A stretch of 64,000 bases of DNA. Origin: Neisseria musculi. GTDB lineage: Bacteria; Pseudomonadota; Gammaproteobacteria; Burkholderiales; Neisseriaceae. Both the position numbers and the translations under genes were made by a program. Location: assembly GCF_014297595.2 (NCBI RefSeq), contig NZ_CP060414.2:1116001-1180000 (forward strand), read 5' to 3'. This document shows positions 9,150 through 17,749 of this stretch, one piece after another (position 1 is the stretch's first letter; each line of letters starts with the position of its first letter). Under the pieces are notes generated by a model. The model was not told where the DNA came from. It saw only the letters and a program-made list of their open reading frames with translations, and ran no database searches.

Positions 9150-9865
9150 GCTTTGTCTCCCCCAAAATAAGCGGCCAGCAGTCCCGCCGCCGCACCGGCA
9201 GGCACATACCACGCCCCATCGGCAGCGAGATATACCGCCGCAGCCGCCACCAAGCTCACCAGCCACGGGCGCGCGGCGGCAAAACCTTTCCACAAACCGC
9301 GCAGCAGCACCAGAAACACGGCGGGGAAAGCCATGCCGAATCCCCAAGCCTCCACATTGCCCAACCCCGGGCCGACAGCCGCACCCAAACCGGTGAACAC
9401 CACCCACACCGCATAAAGCGTTAAGCTCACACCCATATAATAAGGCAGGCTAAACAGCGGCAGGCCGAGACCGAGCTTTTTGCGCCTGTGGATGTCGGCC
9501 AAGCTCATCGCCCAGCTTTCATCGGCCATAAAAAACAGCGCGGGCAGGGCTTTTTTCAAAGGCAGCCCTTTCAGATAAGGCGCAAGTGCCGCCCCCATCA
9601 GGATATGGCGGCTGTTAATCATCAGGGTTACGGTGATAATCAGCAGCGCCGGCAGCGGGCTGCCCCACAAACCCACGGCGGCAAATTCGGAGCCGCCGGC
9701 AAAGTTCAGCCCGGCCATCATCGACATTTCCAGCGGGCTCATGCCTTTCTGCCCGCCCTGCACGCCTAAAATCAATGCAAACGGCAGCATGCCGATAATC
9801 ACCGGCAGGCAGTCTTTCACACCGCGTTTAAATTCGGACCGGGTCGGCGGGTTGTTCGTTGTCAT
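9146..9865 (-). CDS. azlC: AzlC-family branched-chain amino acid exporter, large subunit
   Basis: 239 residues. Family features: 'GVKDCLPVIIGMLPFALILGVQG' in helix 1, 'LNFAGGSEFAAVGL' and 'TLMINSRHILMGAALAPYL' (the conserved NSRH motif), then 'FFMADESWAM' and further helices. This is the main channel subunit of the AzlCD exporter at the inner membrane. The start at 9865 was chosen over an upstream in-frame ATG because it gives the usual length. First gene of a two-gene operon with azlD. Confidence 0.9.
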   Translation of the reverse strand: MTTNNPPTRSEFKRGVKDCLPVIIGMLPFALILGVQGGQKGMSPLEMSMMAGLNFAGGSEFAAVGLWGSPLPALLIITVTLMINSRHILMGAALAPYLKGLPLKKALPALFFMADESWAMSLADIHRRKKLGLGLPLFSLPYYMGVSLTLYAVWVVFTGLGAAVGPGLGNVEAWGFGMAFPAVFLVLLRGLWKGFAAARPWLVSLVAAAAVYLAADGAWYVPAGAAAGLLAAYFGGDKA

Positions 9866-10066
9866 GGCGGTATCCAAAACGGAAAAGGCCGCCATTATAA
9901 ACCAAGCGGCCGTCTGAAAACATGGTGCCGCCTGCTGGTGCAACGGCTGCAAACCGTTATAACGAAATCATCTTTTATTAAAACCAACCATTCTTTCCCT
10001 TTTTCAGACGGCCTCGGTAAAGTGGCGGCATATCCCTGATGATTTGCGCTTGTGCGCCATCCGATT

Positions 10067-10903
10067 ATGCTGCTCACCCCCCCCCTGCGTGTTACCCGGC
10101 TTCAAACTCAGCCTCGGCTTAACTGTGTTGTGTCTGTCGCTTTTGGTTGTGCTGCCGTTTGCGATGATGGCAGTGAAAGCGGGCGAAATCGGCTGGACGG
10201 CGTTTTGGCAGACCATTTCCGAGCCTAATGTTTTGGCGGCGGTGTGGCTGAGTTTGAAGATGTCGTTTTATGCCATGCTCACCAATATCGTGTTCGGCAC
10301 GCTGGTAGCTTGGGTGTTGGTGCGTTATGAGTTTCCGGGCAGAAATCTGGCCAACGCGCTGGTGGATCTGCCGTTTGCGCTGCCCCCACCGCCGTAACCG
10401 GCATCGCGCTGGCCACGCTCTATGCGCCGCAGGGTTGGATAGGCCGTCTGTTTGCGCCGTGGGGTATCAGCATCGCATTCACCCCTGCCGGCATCTGGAT
10501 TGCGCTGGTGGTGGTGAGCCTGCCGTTTATCGTGCGCGCGGTGCAGCCGGTGCTCGAAGAATTGCCGGCCGGATACGAAGAAGCCGCCGCCACGCCGGGT
10601 GCCGGCCGTCTCACCGTGTTCCGCCGCGTGCTGCTGCCCGAAATCACCCCCTCCCTGCTCACCGGCACCGGCATGATGTTTGCCCGAGCCACCGGCGAAT
10701 ACGGTTCGGTGATTTTTATCGCGGGCAATATCCCGATGGTTTCCGAAATTCTGCCGCTGGTGATCACCGGCAAGCTCGGGCAGTTTGATGTGCAGGGCGC
10801 ATCGGCGGTGGCGCTGTTTATGCTGATGATTTCGTTTGCGGTTCTGTTTCTGCTCAACGCCGGCCAATGGGCTTTGAACAAACGGGCGGGCGCGAAGGCT
10901 TGA
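10067..10903 (+). pseudogene. cysT: Sulfate/thiosulfate ABC transporter permease CysT (CysU), two frameshifts
   Basis: The reading frame is broken twice, each time at a C-run. The natural ATG at 10067 reads MLLTP into nine Cs (10077-10085) and leaves the frame; with eight Cs it would continue into VLPGFKLSLGLTVLCLSLL and the first permease half up to 'VDLPFALP' near 10382. There a run of five Cs (10383-10387) gives a stop; with three Cs it would continue 'TAVTGIALATLYAPQGW' (from 10388) through the ABC-permease EAA loop 'EELPAGYEEAAATPGAG' to 10903. All remaining sequence is well conserved. It is either a recent pseudogene, a phase-variable gene or a homopolymer sequencing error. cysW and cysA are not adjacent. 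Confidence 0.85.
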
Positions 10904-10908
10904 AGCGC

Positions 10909-10950
10909 AGGCCGTCTGAAAAGCCACCCCGTTAGGTTTCAGACGGCCTT
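10909..10950 (+). terminator. Inverted uptake-sequence pair after cysT
   Basis: AGGCCGTCTGAAA and TTTCAGACGGCCTT flank a short loop beginning 5 bp after the cysT stop. Typical neisserial terminator. Confidence 0.8.
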
Positions 10951-11023
10951 ATGCCAACGATGCCCTACCGCCGGAACCGGCGCAAAACGGCAAAGGAAGG
11001 CAGGCCGACAATACAGCTCCGGA

Positions 11024-11134
11024 TCTGCTGCCGCTTGGGCGGCCTGCAAAACCGTTCTCTTCGAACAAAAAAGAACAAAAAAAGCGCGGCAACGCTGTAA
11101 CGGAAACAACACCGCAAAGGCCGTCTGAAAAACC
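11024..11134. repeat. 111-bp direct repeat, copy A
   Basis: Begins TCTGCTGCCGCTTGGGC, passes through GCAAAACCGTTCTCTTCGAA and GCGGCAACGCTGTAACGGAA, and ends in an uptake sequence. Copy B lies at 11232-11342 with the same length and only scattered changes. Both sit in the non-coding gap between cysT and truB. Confidence 0.85.
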
Positions 11135-11231
11135 GTTCCGTTATGTTTCAGACGGCCTGACACCGCCTACCCGTGAAAAGTAATGCAGAGAGCAGCAAGG
11201 GTAAAGCCATACAGGCAGGCACAGCCCCGAC

Positions 11232-11342
11232 TCTGCTGCCGCTTTGGCAGCCTGCAAAACCGTTCTCTTCGAATAAGAAAGGAACAAAAAAACGCGGCAA
11301 CGCTGTAACGGAAATAACACCGCAAAGGCCGTCTGAAAAACC
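11232..11342. repeat. 111-bp direct repeat, copy B
   Basis: Same length and order as the block at 11024-11134, offset by 208 bp. It is followed by an inverted uptake sequence at about 11353-11366, as copy A is at 11145-11158. The whole unit (repeat plus stem) therefore appears tandemly duplicated. No coding potential seen in either copy. Confidence 0.85.
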
Positions 11343-11536
11343 TGCACACGCTTTTCAGACGGCCTTGTCTTTATCTCTAACGCTTTCTTCCCTGCCGCAG
11401 GGCAATCCGTCTGCTTGCGGAAAACACCCTGCCCGGCAGCAGGCAGCGGCCGGCCGTTTGAACACCACAGCGGTTAAAAAAGAACCGTAGAAAGAATCGG
11501 ATTGCTTGATTTATTTGCGCCCGGCTGCTTGCAGAT

Positions 11537-12442
11537 TCAGCCGCATTTTGCTGTGTTCATCAGGCGCACGGCTTTCAGACGGCCCTGGCGTATTTCGGCC
11601 AGGCCGATGAAGGTGCCGTTTTCGCGGTATATGCGCAGCGGGCCGCCCTCCGGCCTGTCCTCGGCATCGGGGCGGCGGCCTGTTTGCAGCATATCGGCGG
11701 CGCGGCTGCCGATCACGGTTGCAGGCAGGTGCCGAACCAGCGCATCACAGGGCAGCAGCAGCGCATCGCGTTCGGCTTCGCTTAAGGCTTCGAGGGTTTC
11801 AAGGGTGTGGCTTTCGGCGGTGGTGAAACCTGCGGTTTCGGTGCGGCGCAGGGCGGTGAGGTGGGCGAAGGTGCCGGTGTGTTTGGCGATGTCTTCGCCG
11901 AGGGTGCGGATATAGGTGCCTTTGCTGCAACGCACGTCAATCACGGCGGCGGGCGGGGAAAACGAGCGGATATTGATCGAATAAATTTCGATGCCGCGTG
12001 CTTTGCGCTCGATGGTGATGCCTTTGCGGGCGTATTCGTAGAGCGGCCTGCCTTCGTGTTTCAATGCCGAAAACATCGGCGGCACTTGGCGGATTTTGCC
12101 CGTTAATGCGCGGCAGGCCGTCTGAAAAGCGGCCGGGCTGATATTTGCGGGCGCGGCGGCGATCACTGCGCCTTCGGCATCACCCGTGGTGGTGGCTTCG
12201 CCGAGCTTCAGCGTGGCGGTGTAGGCTTTGTCGGCATCGAGCAGATATTGGGCGAATTTGGCGGCTTCGCCGAAACACACGGGCAAGAGGCCGGTGGCAA
12301 GCGGGTCGAGCACGCCGGTGTGCCCCGCTTTTTCGGCGCGGTAGAGGCGGCGGGCTTTCTGCAGGGCGGCGTTGCTCGAGAGCCCTTGCGGTTTGTCGAG
12401 CAGCAGCACGCCGTTTACGGGGCGTTTGGTCGGTTTGTGCAT
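11537..12442 (-). CDS. truB: tRNA pseudouridine(55) synthase
   Basis: 301 residues. TruB makes the universal pseudouridine 55 in the T-loop of tRNA. The N-terminal 'NGVLLLDKPQGLSSN' and catalytic loop 'KAGHTGVLDPLATGLLPVCFG' (Asp in GVLDPLA is the nucleophile) are exact family motifs. 'CSKGTYIRTLGEDIA' is a second conserved motif, and a PUA-like C-terminus follows. An uptake sequence is embedded in the coding region near 12115. It lies downstream of rbfA on the same strand, the common rbfA-truB order, about 120 bp apart. Confidence 0.97.
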   Translation of the reverse strand: MHKPTKRPVNGVLLLDKPQGLSSNAALQKARRLYRAEKAGHTGVLDPLATGLLPVCFGEAAKFAQYLLDADKAYTATLKLGEATTTGDAEGAVIAAAPANISPAAFQTACRALTGKIRQVPPMFSALKHEGRPLYEYARKGITIERKARGIEIYSINIRSFSPPAAVIDVRCSKGTYIRTLGEDIAKHTGTFAHLTALRRTETAGFTTAESHTLETLEALSEAERDALLLPCDALVRHLPATVIGSRAADMLQTGRRPDAEDRPEGGPLRIYRENGTFIGLAEIRQGRLKAVRLMNTAKCG

Positions 12443-12560
12443 ACGGGGTTTCGGTGGGTATCCAAAGAGAAAGGCCGGTGTTTCAGACGGCCTGGGGAGG
12501 CAGTTGCAGCCTGCGGGCGGTTATGTTCGGCAGCGGTTGTGTCGGGCAGTTGCGCCCGGT

Positions 12561-12932
12561 TTAGTCTTCCACCGGTTTTTCTGCCGCCACCTGATCAATC
12601 AGGTGAGAGATGCTCATGCCGCGCGCCAGCGATTCATCGTATTTGAAATGCAGCTCGGGCGTGCGGAACAGCTTGATGCGTTTGCTCAATTCGCTGCGCA
12701 GGTAGCCTTTGGCGTGTTCGAGCGCTTCTTCGGTGATTTCGCGGGCGGTGTCGTCAAGCACGGTGTAATAAACGGTGGCGTGGCTGTAGTCGCGGGTAAC
12801 TTCCACATCGTTGATGGTGATGAAACCGGCGCGCGGGTCTTTGAGGCCTTTGCGCACCAGTTCGGCCAGCTCGCGCATAATCTGCTCTTTCACGCGGTCT
12901 TGGCGGGCATAGCCCCGTTGGGGTTTTCTCAT
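12561..12932 (-). CDS. rbfA: Ribosome-binding factor A
   Basis: 123 residues. RbfA binds the 30S subunit during late 16S rRNA maturation and cold adaptation. It begins MRKPQRGYARQDRVKEQIMR and shows the KH-like core 'DPRAGFITINDVEVTRDYSHATVYYTVL' and 'LRSELSKRIKLFRTPELHFKYD'. The start at 12932 gives the normal family length; an upstream extension would cross a decayed repeat. Upstream of truB on the same strand, likely one transcript. Confidence 0.96.
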   Translation of the reverse strand: MRKPQRGYARQDRVKEQIMRELAELVRKGLKDPRAGFITINDVEVTRDYSHATVYYTVLDDTAREITEEALEHAKGYLRSELSKRIKLFRTPELHFKYDESLARGMSISHLIDQVAAEKPVED

Positions 12933-13237
12933 GCGGTGATCCTTTAATCGATGATGCCGCCTGAACAATGTTTCAGACGGCCGAATATTCCAAACCGCCG
13001 CCATTATAGCCGATAGCCGGTTCGATTTAAATGAAAGCAAGGCGGCAGGGCGCAGGCCGTACAAATCATGCTGCGCCGGTTCTGCCGCCGCTTTGGCAGC
13101 CGGCAACATCATTTTTTGGGGCTGAAACAGGCCGGTTGCGGTATTCAGTTTTTGTAATCCGCCATATTTCTCTTTCAGACGGCCTGCAAAAGCGGTAGGC
13201 TTAGGGCTGACACCCGACAATCAAACAGGAGCTTGGC
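12933..13237. repeat. Divergent intergenic gap with a degenerate dispersed-repeat copy
   Basis: Between rbfA (leftward) and the oxidoreductase (rightward). Positions about 13041-13125 ('ggcggcagggcgcaggcc...ctgccgccgctttggcagccggcaac') resemble the repeat family at 3511, 11024 and 11232. Uptake sequences lie near 12970 and 13173. No gene seen. Confidence 0.45.
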
Positions 13238-14287
13238 ATGACCCAAACCATCAAAATCGGCCTGGCCGGTTTCGGCCTTTCCGCCAAAGTGTTCCATCTG
13301 CCGTTTTGGCAGGCAGACGGGCGTTTCAAAGTGGTGCGCGTGTTGCAGCGTTCGGGCAGCCCGGCGCAGCAAATCCTGCCTGATGCAGAAATCGTGCGCA
13401 GTTTCAGCGGGCTGCTGGCAGACGATACCGATTTAATCGTGATTACCACGCCCAACCAAACGCATTTTGAGTTTGCCCAACAAGCCCTGCTGGCGGGCAA
13501 GCATGTGGTGGTGGAAAAACCGCTGTGCGCCACCGCAGCCCAAGCGCGCCGGCTGGCGGATCTGGCGCAAAAACAGGGCGTGGTGCTGACGGTGTATCAA
13601 AACCGCCGCTGGGACGCCGCGCTCCTCACCGCCAAACGGCTGCTTTCAGACGGCCTGCTGGGCGATATTGTCGATTGCGAAATCCGTTTCGAGCGTTACG
13701 CCGAAGGCTTGAGCCCGAAAAGCTGGAAAGAAACCGGCGGGGCAGACGTAGGTTTGGTGTACGATTTAGGCTCGCACCTGGCCGACATGGCGGTGGATCT
13801 GTTCGGCCTGCCGCAGGAAATCTATGCCGATGTGCGCCGCCAGCACGAGGGCGCGGTGAGCGATGATAATTTTCAGATGCTGCTTTATTATTACCCGGAC
13901 GGCAAAAAAGTTTCGCTCACGGCGGGAAAATACATGCGCGAGCCGCTGCCGTTTATGGCTTTGCACGGCAAACGCGGCTCTTATGTGAAACAAAACGCCG
14001 ACAATCAGGAAGCTCTGCTGGCTGCGGGCGCGGTGCCCGAAGGTGATTGGAACCGCGAACCGGAAGCCGAATGGGGCATTCTGCACACGAAAACCGCCGA
14101 AGGCGCCGTTATCCGCCAACGTTTTGAAGGCGAGCGCGGCGATTACGGCGCGTTTTACCGCAACCTTTACAATGTGTTGGCCAATGGTGCCGAATTGGCG
14201 GTGAAACCGCAGCAGGCGGTGCAGGTTTTAGATTTGCTGGAAAAGGCTTACCAAAGCGCAGAAAGCAAACAGCGGGTGGAAATTTGA
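13238..14287 (+). CDS. Gfo/Idh/MocA family NAD(P)-dependent oxidoreductase
   Basis: 349 residues. The N-terminal Rossmann fold has 'IGLAGFGLSAKVFHLPF', 'VVITTPNQTHFEFAQQAL' and 'HVVVEKPLCATAAQARRLA'; EKP carries the conserved catalytic-site Lys. The C-terminal alpha/beta domain includes 'GLVYDLGSHLADMAVDLFG', where the His is family-typical. Such enzymes oxidise or reduce sugars, inositols or similar; E. coli YdgJ/YhhX are close in architecture. Substrate not predictable. An uptake sequence lies in-frame near 13644 ('TTTCAGACGGCC'). Confidence 0.9.
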   Translation: MTQTIKIGLAGFGLSAKVFHLPFWQADGRFKVVRVLQRSGSPAQQILPDAEIVRSFSGLLADDTDLIVITTPNQTHFEFAQQALLAGKHVVVEKPLCATAAQARRLADLAQKQGVVLTVYQNRRWDAALLTAKRLLSDGLLGDIVDCEIRFERYAEGLSPKSWKETGGADVGLVYDLGSHLADMAVDLFGLPQEIYADVRRQHEGAVSDDNFQMLLYYYPDGKKVSLTAGKYMREPLPFMALHGKRGSYVKQNADNQEALLAAGAVPEGDWNREPEAEWGILHTKTAEGAVIRQRFEGERGDYGAFYRNLYNVLANGAELAVKPQQAVQVLDLLEKAYQSAESKQRVEI

Positions 14288-14318
14288 ATGTTTATGTTTA
14301 TGTTTATATTGATAGGCT

Positions 14319-14348
14319 CAGGCCGTCTGAAAGTTTTCAGACGGCCTG
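14319..14348. terminator. Bidirectional inverted uptake-sequence terminator
   Basis: CAGGCCGTCTGAAA and its complement with a 2-base loop lie between the convergent oxidoreductase (ends 14287) and cupin gene (ends 14355), so one stem serves both transcripts. Confidence 0.85.
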
Positions 14349-14354
14349 TTTCCG

Positions 14355-14693
14355 TTATAAACAGCAGCTGCCGAAACGCAGTTTTTTGCTGAACACCAAT
14401 TCGTGTGTGAGCTGTTTCACCACCAAAATATTGGTGCGGTCTTCCAATGCGCGGATGCTGTGGGCTTCGTTCGGCTCCAAGCGCACCACCTGAAGCCCGG
14501 CGGTGTTAAGCGTTTCTTTTTCGGTGGTGATTTGCGCGCTGCCGTTGAGCACGATTAACAGTATGATGGCATCGGTTTCGTAAACGGGGATTTCGTTGCC
14601 GCGCTGCAGGGAAAGCTGCACGAGCTGTTGGTCGTTGTCTTCGGCAATCACGCCGCCGATTAAGGCCTGTGGGTCTAAAATATATGGTTTCAT
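14355..14693 (-). CDS. Small cupin-like protein
   Basis: 112 residues. A single beta-barrel pattern with 'AIILLIVLNGSAQITTEKETL' followed by 'LQVVRLEPNEAHSIRALEDRTNILVVK' matches cupins. The usual metal-binding histidines are reduced to the His in 'NEAHSI', so metal binding is doubtful. It ends in 'FGSCCL'. The start at 14693 places MKPYILDPQALIGG first. Cytosolic; function unknown. Confidence 0.65.
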   Translation of the reverse strand: MKPYILDPQALIGGVIAEDNDQQLVQLSLQRGNEIPVYETDAIILLIVLNGSAQITTEKETLNTAGLQVVRLEPNEAHSIRALEDRTNILVVKQLTHELVFSKKLRFGSCCL

Positions 14694-15024
14694 GGCGCAT
14701 ATTCTCTGTGAAATTTCATTACGCCGCCCATTATAAAACCGCCGGCGGCGGCGGACAGGCTTTTTCAGACGGCCTTTGATATAAGGCAAAGGCAGGGTTC
14801 GCGCTGCGGCAGGCCCAATCCGCTTCATTGCCGCCCCAGCCCGAAAAGAGCGCTTCTGCCCGCCGGCAAAGCGGCAAACAGAACCGTTTCTGCGCCGCCT
14901 GCCGCCAAAAATAAAGCAGCTTCGCCATACACACCGCGCCGCCTGCCGCCCCGTATCCAAAATCGGCCCGATTCGCTATACAATATGCAGCGTATCAAAA
15001 ATATACCGAGCCACACCCGCCGCC
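14694..15024. other. Divergent intergenic gap
   Basis: Between the cupin (leftward) and waaF (rightward). One uptake sequence near 14764 and a short piece ('ttgatataaggcaaaggc', about 14777) like the start of the dispersed repeat at 3505. No gene recognised. Confidence 0.35.
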
Positions 15025-16041
15025 ATGTCGAAAAAAATCCTGATTATTTCCCCCAGTTGGATAGGCGACTGCGTGATGACGCAGCCGCTCTGCCGCCGCC
15101 TGCACGAGCTGCACCCGGGCGCCGCCATCGATGTGTTTGCCCCCAAATGGTCGATGGCCGTGTTCGAGCGCATGCCCGAAGTCAGCGAAATCATCGAAAA
15201 CCCGTTCGGCCACGGCGCGCTGGCGCTGAAAAAACGCTGGCAAACGGGGCGGCAGCTGGGGCGGCGTGGTTACGACCGGATTATCGTGCTGCCCGGTTCG
15301 CTCAAATCCGCCCTTATTGCGGCTGCCAGCGGCATCAAACAGCGCACGGGCTATGTGGGCGAATCGCGCTACCTGCTGCTCAACGACATCCGCAAACTCG
15401 ATAAGGCCGCGCTGCCGCTGATGGCAGACCGCTATACCGCGCTGGCGCATTCCACGCAGGCCGCATTCAACGGCAGTCCGGGCAATCCGCTGTTTAAAAT
15501 CGATGCAGAGCGCAAAGCGGCCGCGCTGGCCAAACACGGCTTGAACACCCGCCAACCCGTTTCGGCTTTCTGCCCGGGCGCAGAATACGGCCCCGCCAAA
15601 CGCTGGCCCGCCCGCCATTTTGCCGAACTCGCCCGCCGCCATGCCCGCGCCGGCCGGCAGATCTGGCTGTTCGGCTCGCAAAAAGATTTCGATATTGCCG
15701 AAGAAATCAACACGCTTTCAGACGGCCTCTGCATCAATTTGTGCGGCAAAACCGATTTGGCAGAAGCCATCGATTTATTGGCCTGCGCCGAAACCGCAGT
15801 CTGCAACGACAGCGGCCTGATGCACCTGGCCGCCGCCGTGGGCTGCAGGCTGGCGGCGGTGTACGGCTCTTCCAGCCCAGTCCACACACCGCCGTTGAGC
15901 AATCGTGCCGCCATCGTAAGCCTGAATTTAGACTGCTCGCCCTGCTTCAAACGCGAGTGCCCGCTGGGGCATACCGACTGCCTCAACAAACTCGCGCCCG
16001 AGCAGGTGGAGCAGGCAATAAAATCGCTGGAGCAGGCTTGA
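15025..16041 (+). CDS. waaF: ADP-heptose:LPS heptosyltransferase II
   Basis: 338 residues, a family 9 glycosyltransferase that adds the second L-glycero-D-manno-heptose to the lipo-oligosaccharide inner core at the cytoplasmic face of the inner membrane. Motifs: 'ILIISPSWIGDCVMTQPL' at the N-terminus, 'YDRIIVLPGSLKSALIAAASG', 'FCPGAEYGPAKRWPARHF' (ADP-heptose site) and 'LACAETAVCNDSGLMHLAAA'. Length is normal. Its last codons are duplicated about 322 bp downstream as part of a 175-bp direct repeat. Confidence 0.95.
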   Translation: MSKKILIISPSWIGDCVMTQPLCRRLHELHPGAAIDVFAPKWSMAVFERMPEVSEIIENPFGHGALALKKRWQTGRQLGRRGYDRIIVLPGSLKSALIAAASGIKQRTGYVGESRYLLLNDIRKLDKAALPLMADRYTALAHSTQAAFNGSPGNPLFKIDAERKAAALAKHGLNTRQPVSAFCPGAEYGPAKRWPARHFAELARRHARAGRQIWLFGSQKDFDIAEEINTLSDGLCINLCGKTDLAEAIDLLACAETAVCNDSGLMHLAAAVGCRLAAVYGSSSPVHTPPLSNRAAIVSLNLDCSPCFKRECPLGHTDCLNKLAPEQVEQAIKSLEQA

Positions 16042-16200
16042 CTTCTGTATCCAACCCTCCACCGAAACCGGCACGCGGACGGCAGGCCGCAGGCGGTGCA
16101 GACACCGCATGACAGCCAACGCCGTGATGATTTCTAGAACAGATCGGCGGCAGCAGAAGGCCGTCTGAAAAACAACGTGGCGGTTTTTCAGACGGCCTAA
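16026..16200. repeat. 175-bp direct repeat, copy A (includes waaF 3' end)
   Basis: Starts inside the last codons of waaF and ends in an inverted uptake-sequence pair (near 16158 and 16186). Copy B at 16348-16522 is exactly the same length with substitutions only. The upstream-most shared words are GAGCAGGCTTGACTTCTG in copy A and GAAGCAGGCTTGACTTCTG in copy B. Confidence 0.9.
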
Positions 16201-16984
16201 CGTGTTTTTATTTCCGCTGCGGCGTTGCCGTGCTTTTAATTTAAAGAGAACGGTTTTTTCAAGCCGCCAAGCGGCAACGGAATGAGCCCACAATATCCCT
16301 AGTGCCTTCGGCCTGCGTAGGTTTTAGCGGAGCAGGCAGTTCAGATCGCTGAAGCAGGCTTGACTTCTGTATCCAACCCTCCACCGAAACAACTACACGA
16401 ACGGCAGATCGCAGGAGGTATAGACACAGCATGACAGCCAAGGCCGTGATGATTTTTAGAACAGATCGGCGGCAGCAGAAGGCCGTCTGAAAAACAACAG
16501 GGCGGTTTTTCAGACGGCCTAAATGAATTTTGCAAAGGTTGCGCCCTTTTCGCTTTTACTCCCGCTGCGGCATGGCTGTGTTTTTTTATTTCCGCTGCGG
16601 CATTGCCGTACTTGTGTGCTGACTTTATTCTGCTGGTGTTCAATAGAGAGCAGGTTTGCAGGCCGCCCAAGCGGCGGAAGAATCGGTTTCTTATCTGCAC
16701 CACTCTGCCGCCTTGCGCCGAAATGTTCAACCGCCCTGTTTTCAGACGGCCTGTGTAGAAACACCGGCGTTTTTTACAGTATGCCGCATCAATCCGCGAA
16801 GCTCCGCACAGCGGCCAAACTGCCGGGGAGCCAGTGCCTCAGGCAGAACACTGCCCCGCCCGCCCGTTATCGGCACAGCAACCGTTTACCGCATACCGAA
16901 AGCCGCATGGCTGCCACTGCAAAAAGTGCCGCCCCCCCCCTTGCCACGATTTAAACAGGTGCCTGCCCTACCCTGCATGCTGCC
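16201..16984. repeat. Repeat-rich intergenic region
   Basis: No gene supported. Besides the duplicated block, 16201-16290 and 16560-16690 hold reversed copies of the dispersed repeat seen at 11024 ('ttccgctgcgg(c)ttgccgt...agagaacggttt...ccgccaagcgg'). A run of nine Cs lies at 16932-16940. The rest (16740-16984) is featureless. Confidence 0.55.
16348..16522. repeat. 175-bp direct repeat, copy B
   Basis: Equal-length copy of 16026-16200, concentrated changes in the middle third (about positions 45-85 of the unit). It carries a duplicate of the waaF stop-codon region and its terminator. Confidence 0.9.
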
Positions 16985-17605
16985 TCAACTCCCCGTGAAG
17001 CAGGTTTCATATAAAGGCTGCAGGGCGCGGATTTGCGCCGCCAGCCAAGCCGCGCTGTCGGTTTGGCCGATAACGCCGCGTTCGATATGGCTGCCGATGC
17101 AGAAAAAATCACCCAGTGCCAAATCCAAACCACCCGCACGCTGTACCGCCGCAGTCGGATAATCGGCATATTCGCCATCGCTGTCGCGCCACATATCAAA
17201 GCCGTCAAAATCCCCACCCGCCAATGCCTGCGGCCATTGCCGGTATTGCTCCAGCGACACGGCCGACTGCGCCGCACGGTAGCTGTGCCAATCCAGGCAC
17301 ACGCCCAAACGGCGGCGGTTGAGCAGCAGCGAAAAAATCACCGCCGAATCCTGATAACGCGTGTATTTGAAATAGGCAAAAAAATGCGCCCGCACCTGCC
17401 AGCCGTTGCACCAGCGCTCGATATGCGGCGGAGCAAATTCCGCGCCCAACTGCGCCGCAACATTCTCCACCGTGTGCCGCCACACCAGCCACGCCGAGCG
17501 GTGCGCCGCTTTAATCCCGTCCAAACGCTCCGGACAATAACGCTTGATTTGCGCCAATTGGAAAAACGGCAAATCGAATACAGCGGCATGATGCGGCTGC
17601 AACAT
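16985..17605 (-). CDS. Conserved hypothetical protein, possibly HI_0552 / G6PD_bact-like
   Basis: 206 residues, soluble, no signal peptide. Features are 'FDLPFFQLAQIKRYCPERLDGIKAAHRSAW' near the start, 'RWCNGWQVRAHFFAYFKYTRYQDSAVIFSLLLNRRRLGVCLDWHSY' in the middle and 'FDGFDMWRDSDGEYADYP' later. It resembles the small bacterial family sometimes labelled glucose-6-phosphate 1-dehydrogenase (HI_0552 type); I recall the family rather than being able to verify it, and no NADP-binding Rossmann motif is visible, so no enzymatic role is claimed. Rich in Trp, Tyr and Phe. Confidence 0.5.
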   Translation of the reverse strand: MLQPHHAAVFDLPFFQLAQIKRYCPERLDGIKAAHRSAWLVWRHTVENVAAQLGAEFAPPHIERWCNGWQVRAHFFAYFKYTRYQDSAVIFSLLLNRRRLGVCLDWHSYRAAQSAVSLEQYRQWPQALAGGDFDGFDMWRDSDGEYADYPTAAVQRAGGLDLALGDFFCIGSHIERGVIGQTDSAAWLAAQIRALQPLYETCFTGS

Positions 17606-17749
17606 TATTGGCTCCCGTCAAAAAACAGCATTCTACCCCAGCGGCTTCGATATAGTGCAAAAAGCCGTCTGAAGTTTTCAGGCGGCCTTTGCTTATTCTT
17701 GCTTTAAATAAGCTACTATAAGATTTGGGGAACCAAACATCAATCTTGT

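Noticed and set aside
16932..16940. Nine-C tract as a phase-variation switch
   Set aside because: It lies in a non-coding stretch about 45 bp past the stop of the 16985-17605 gene, and no reading frame or promoter depends on its length.
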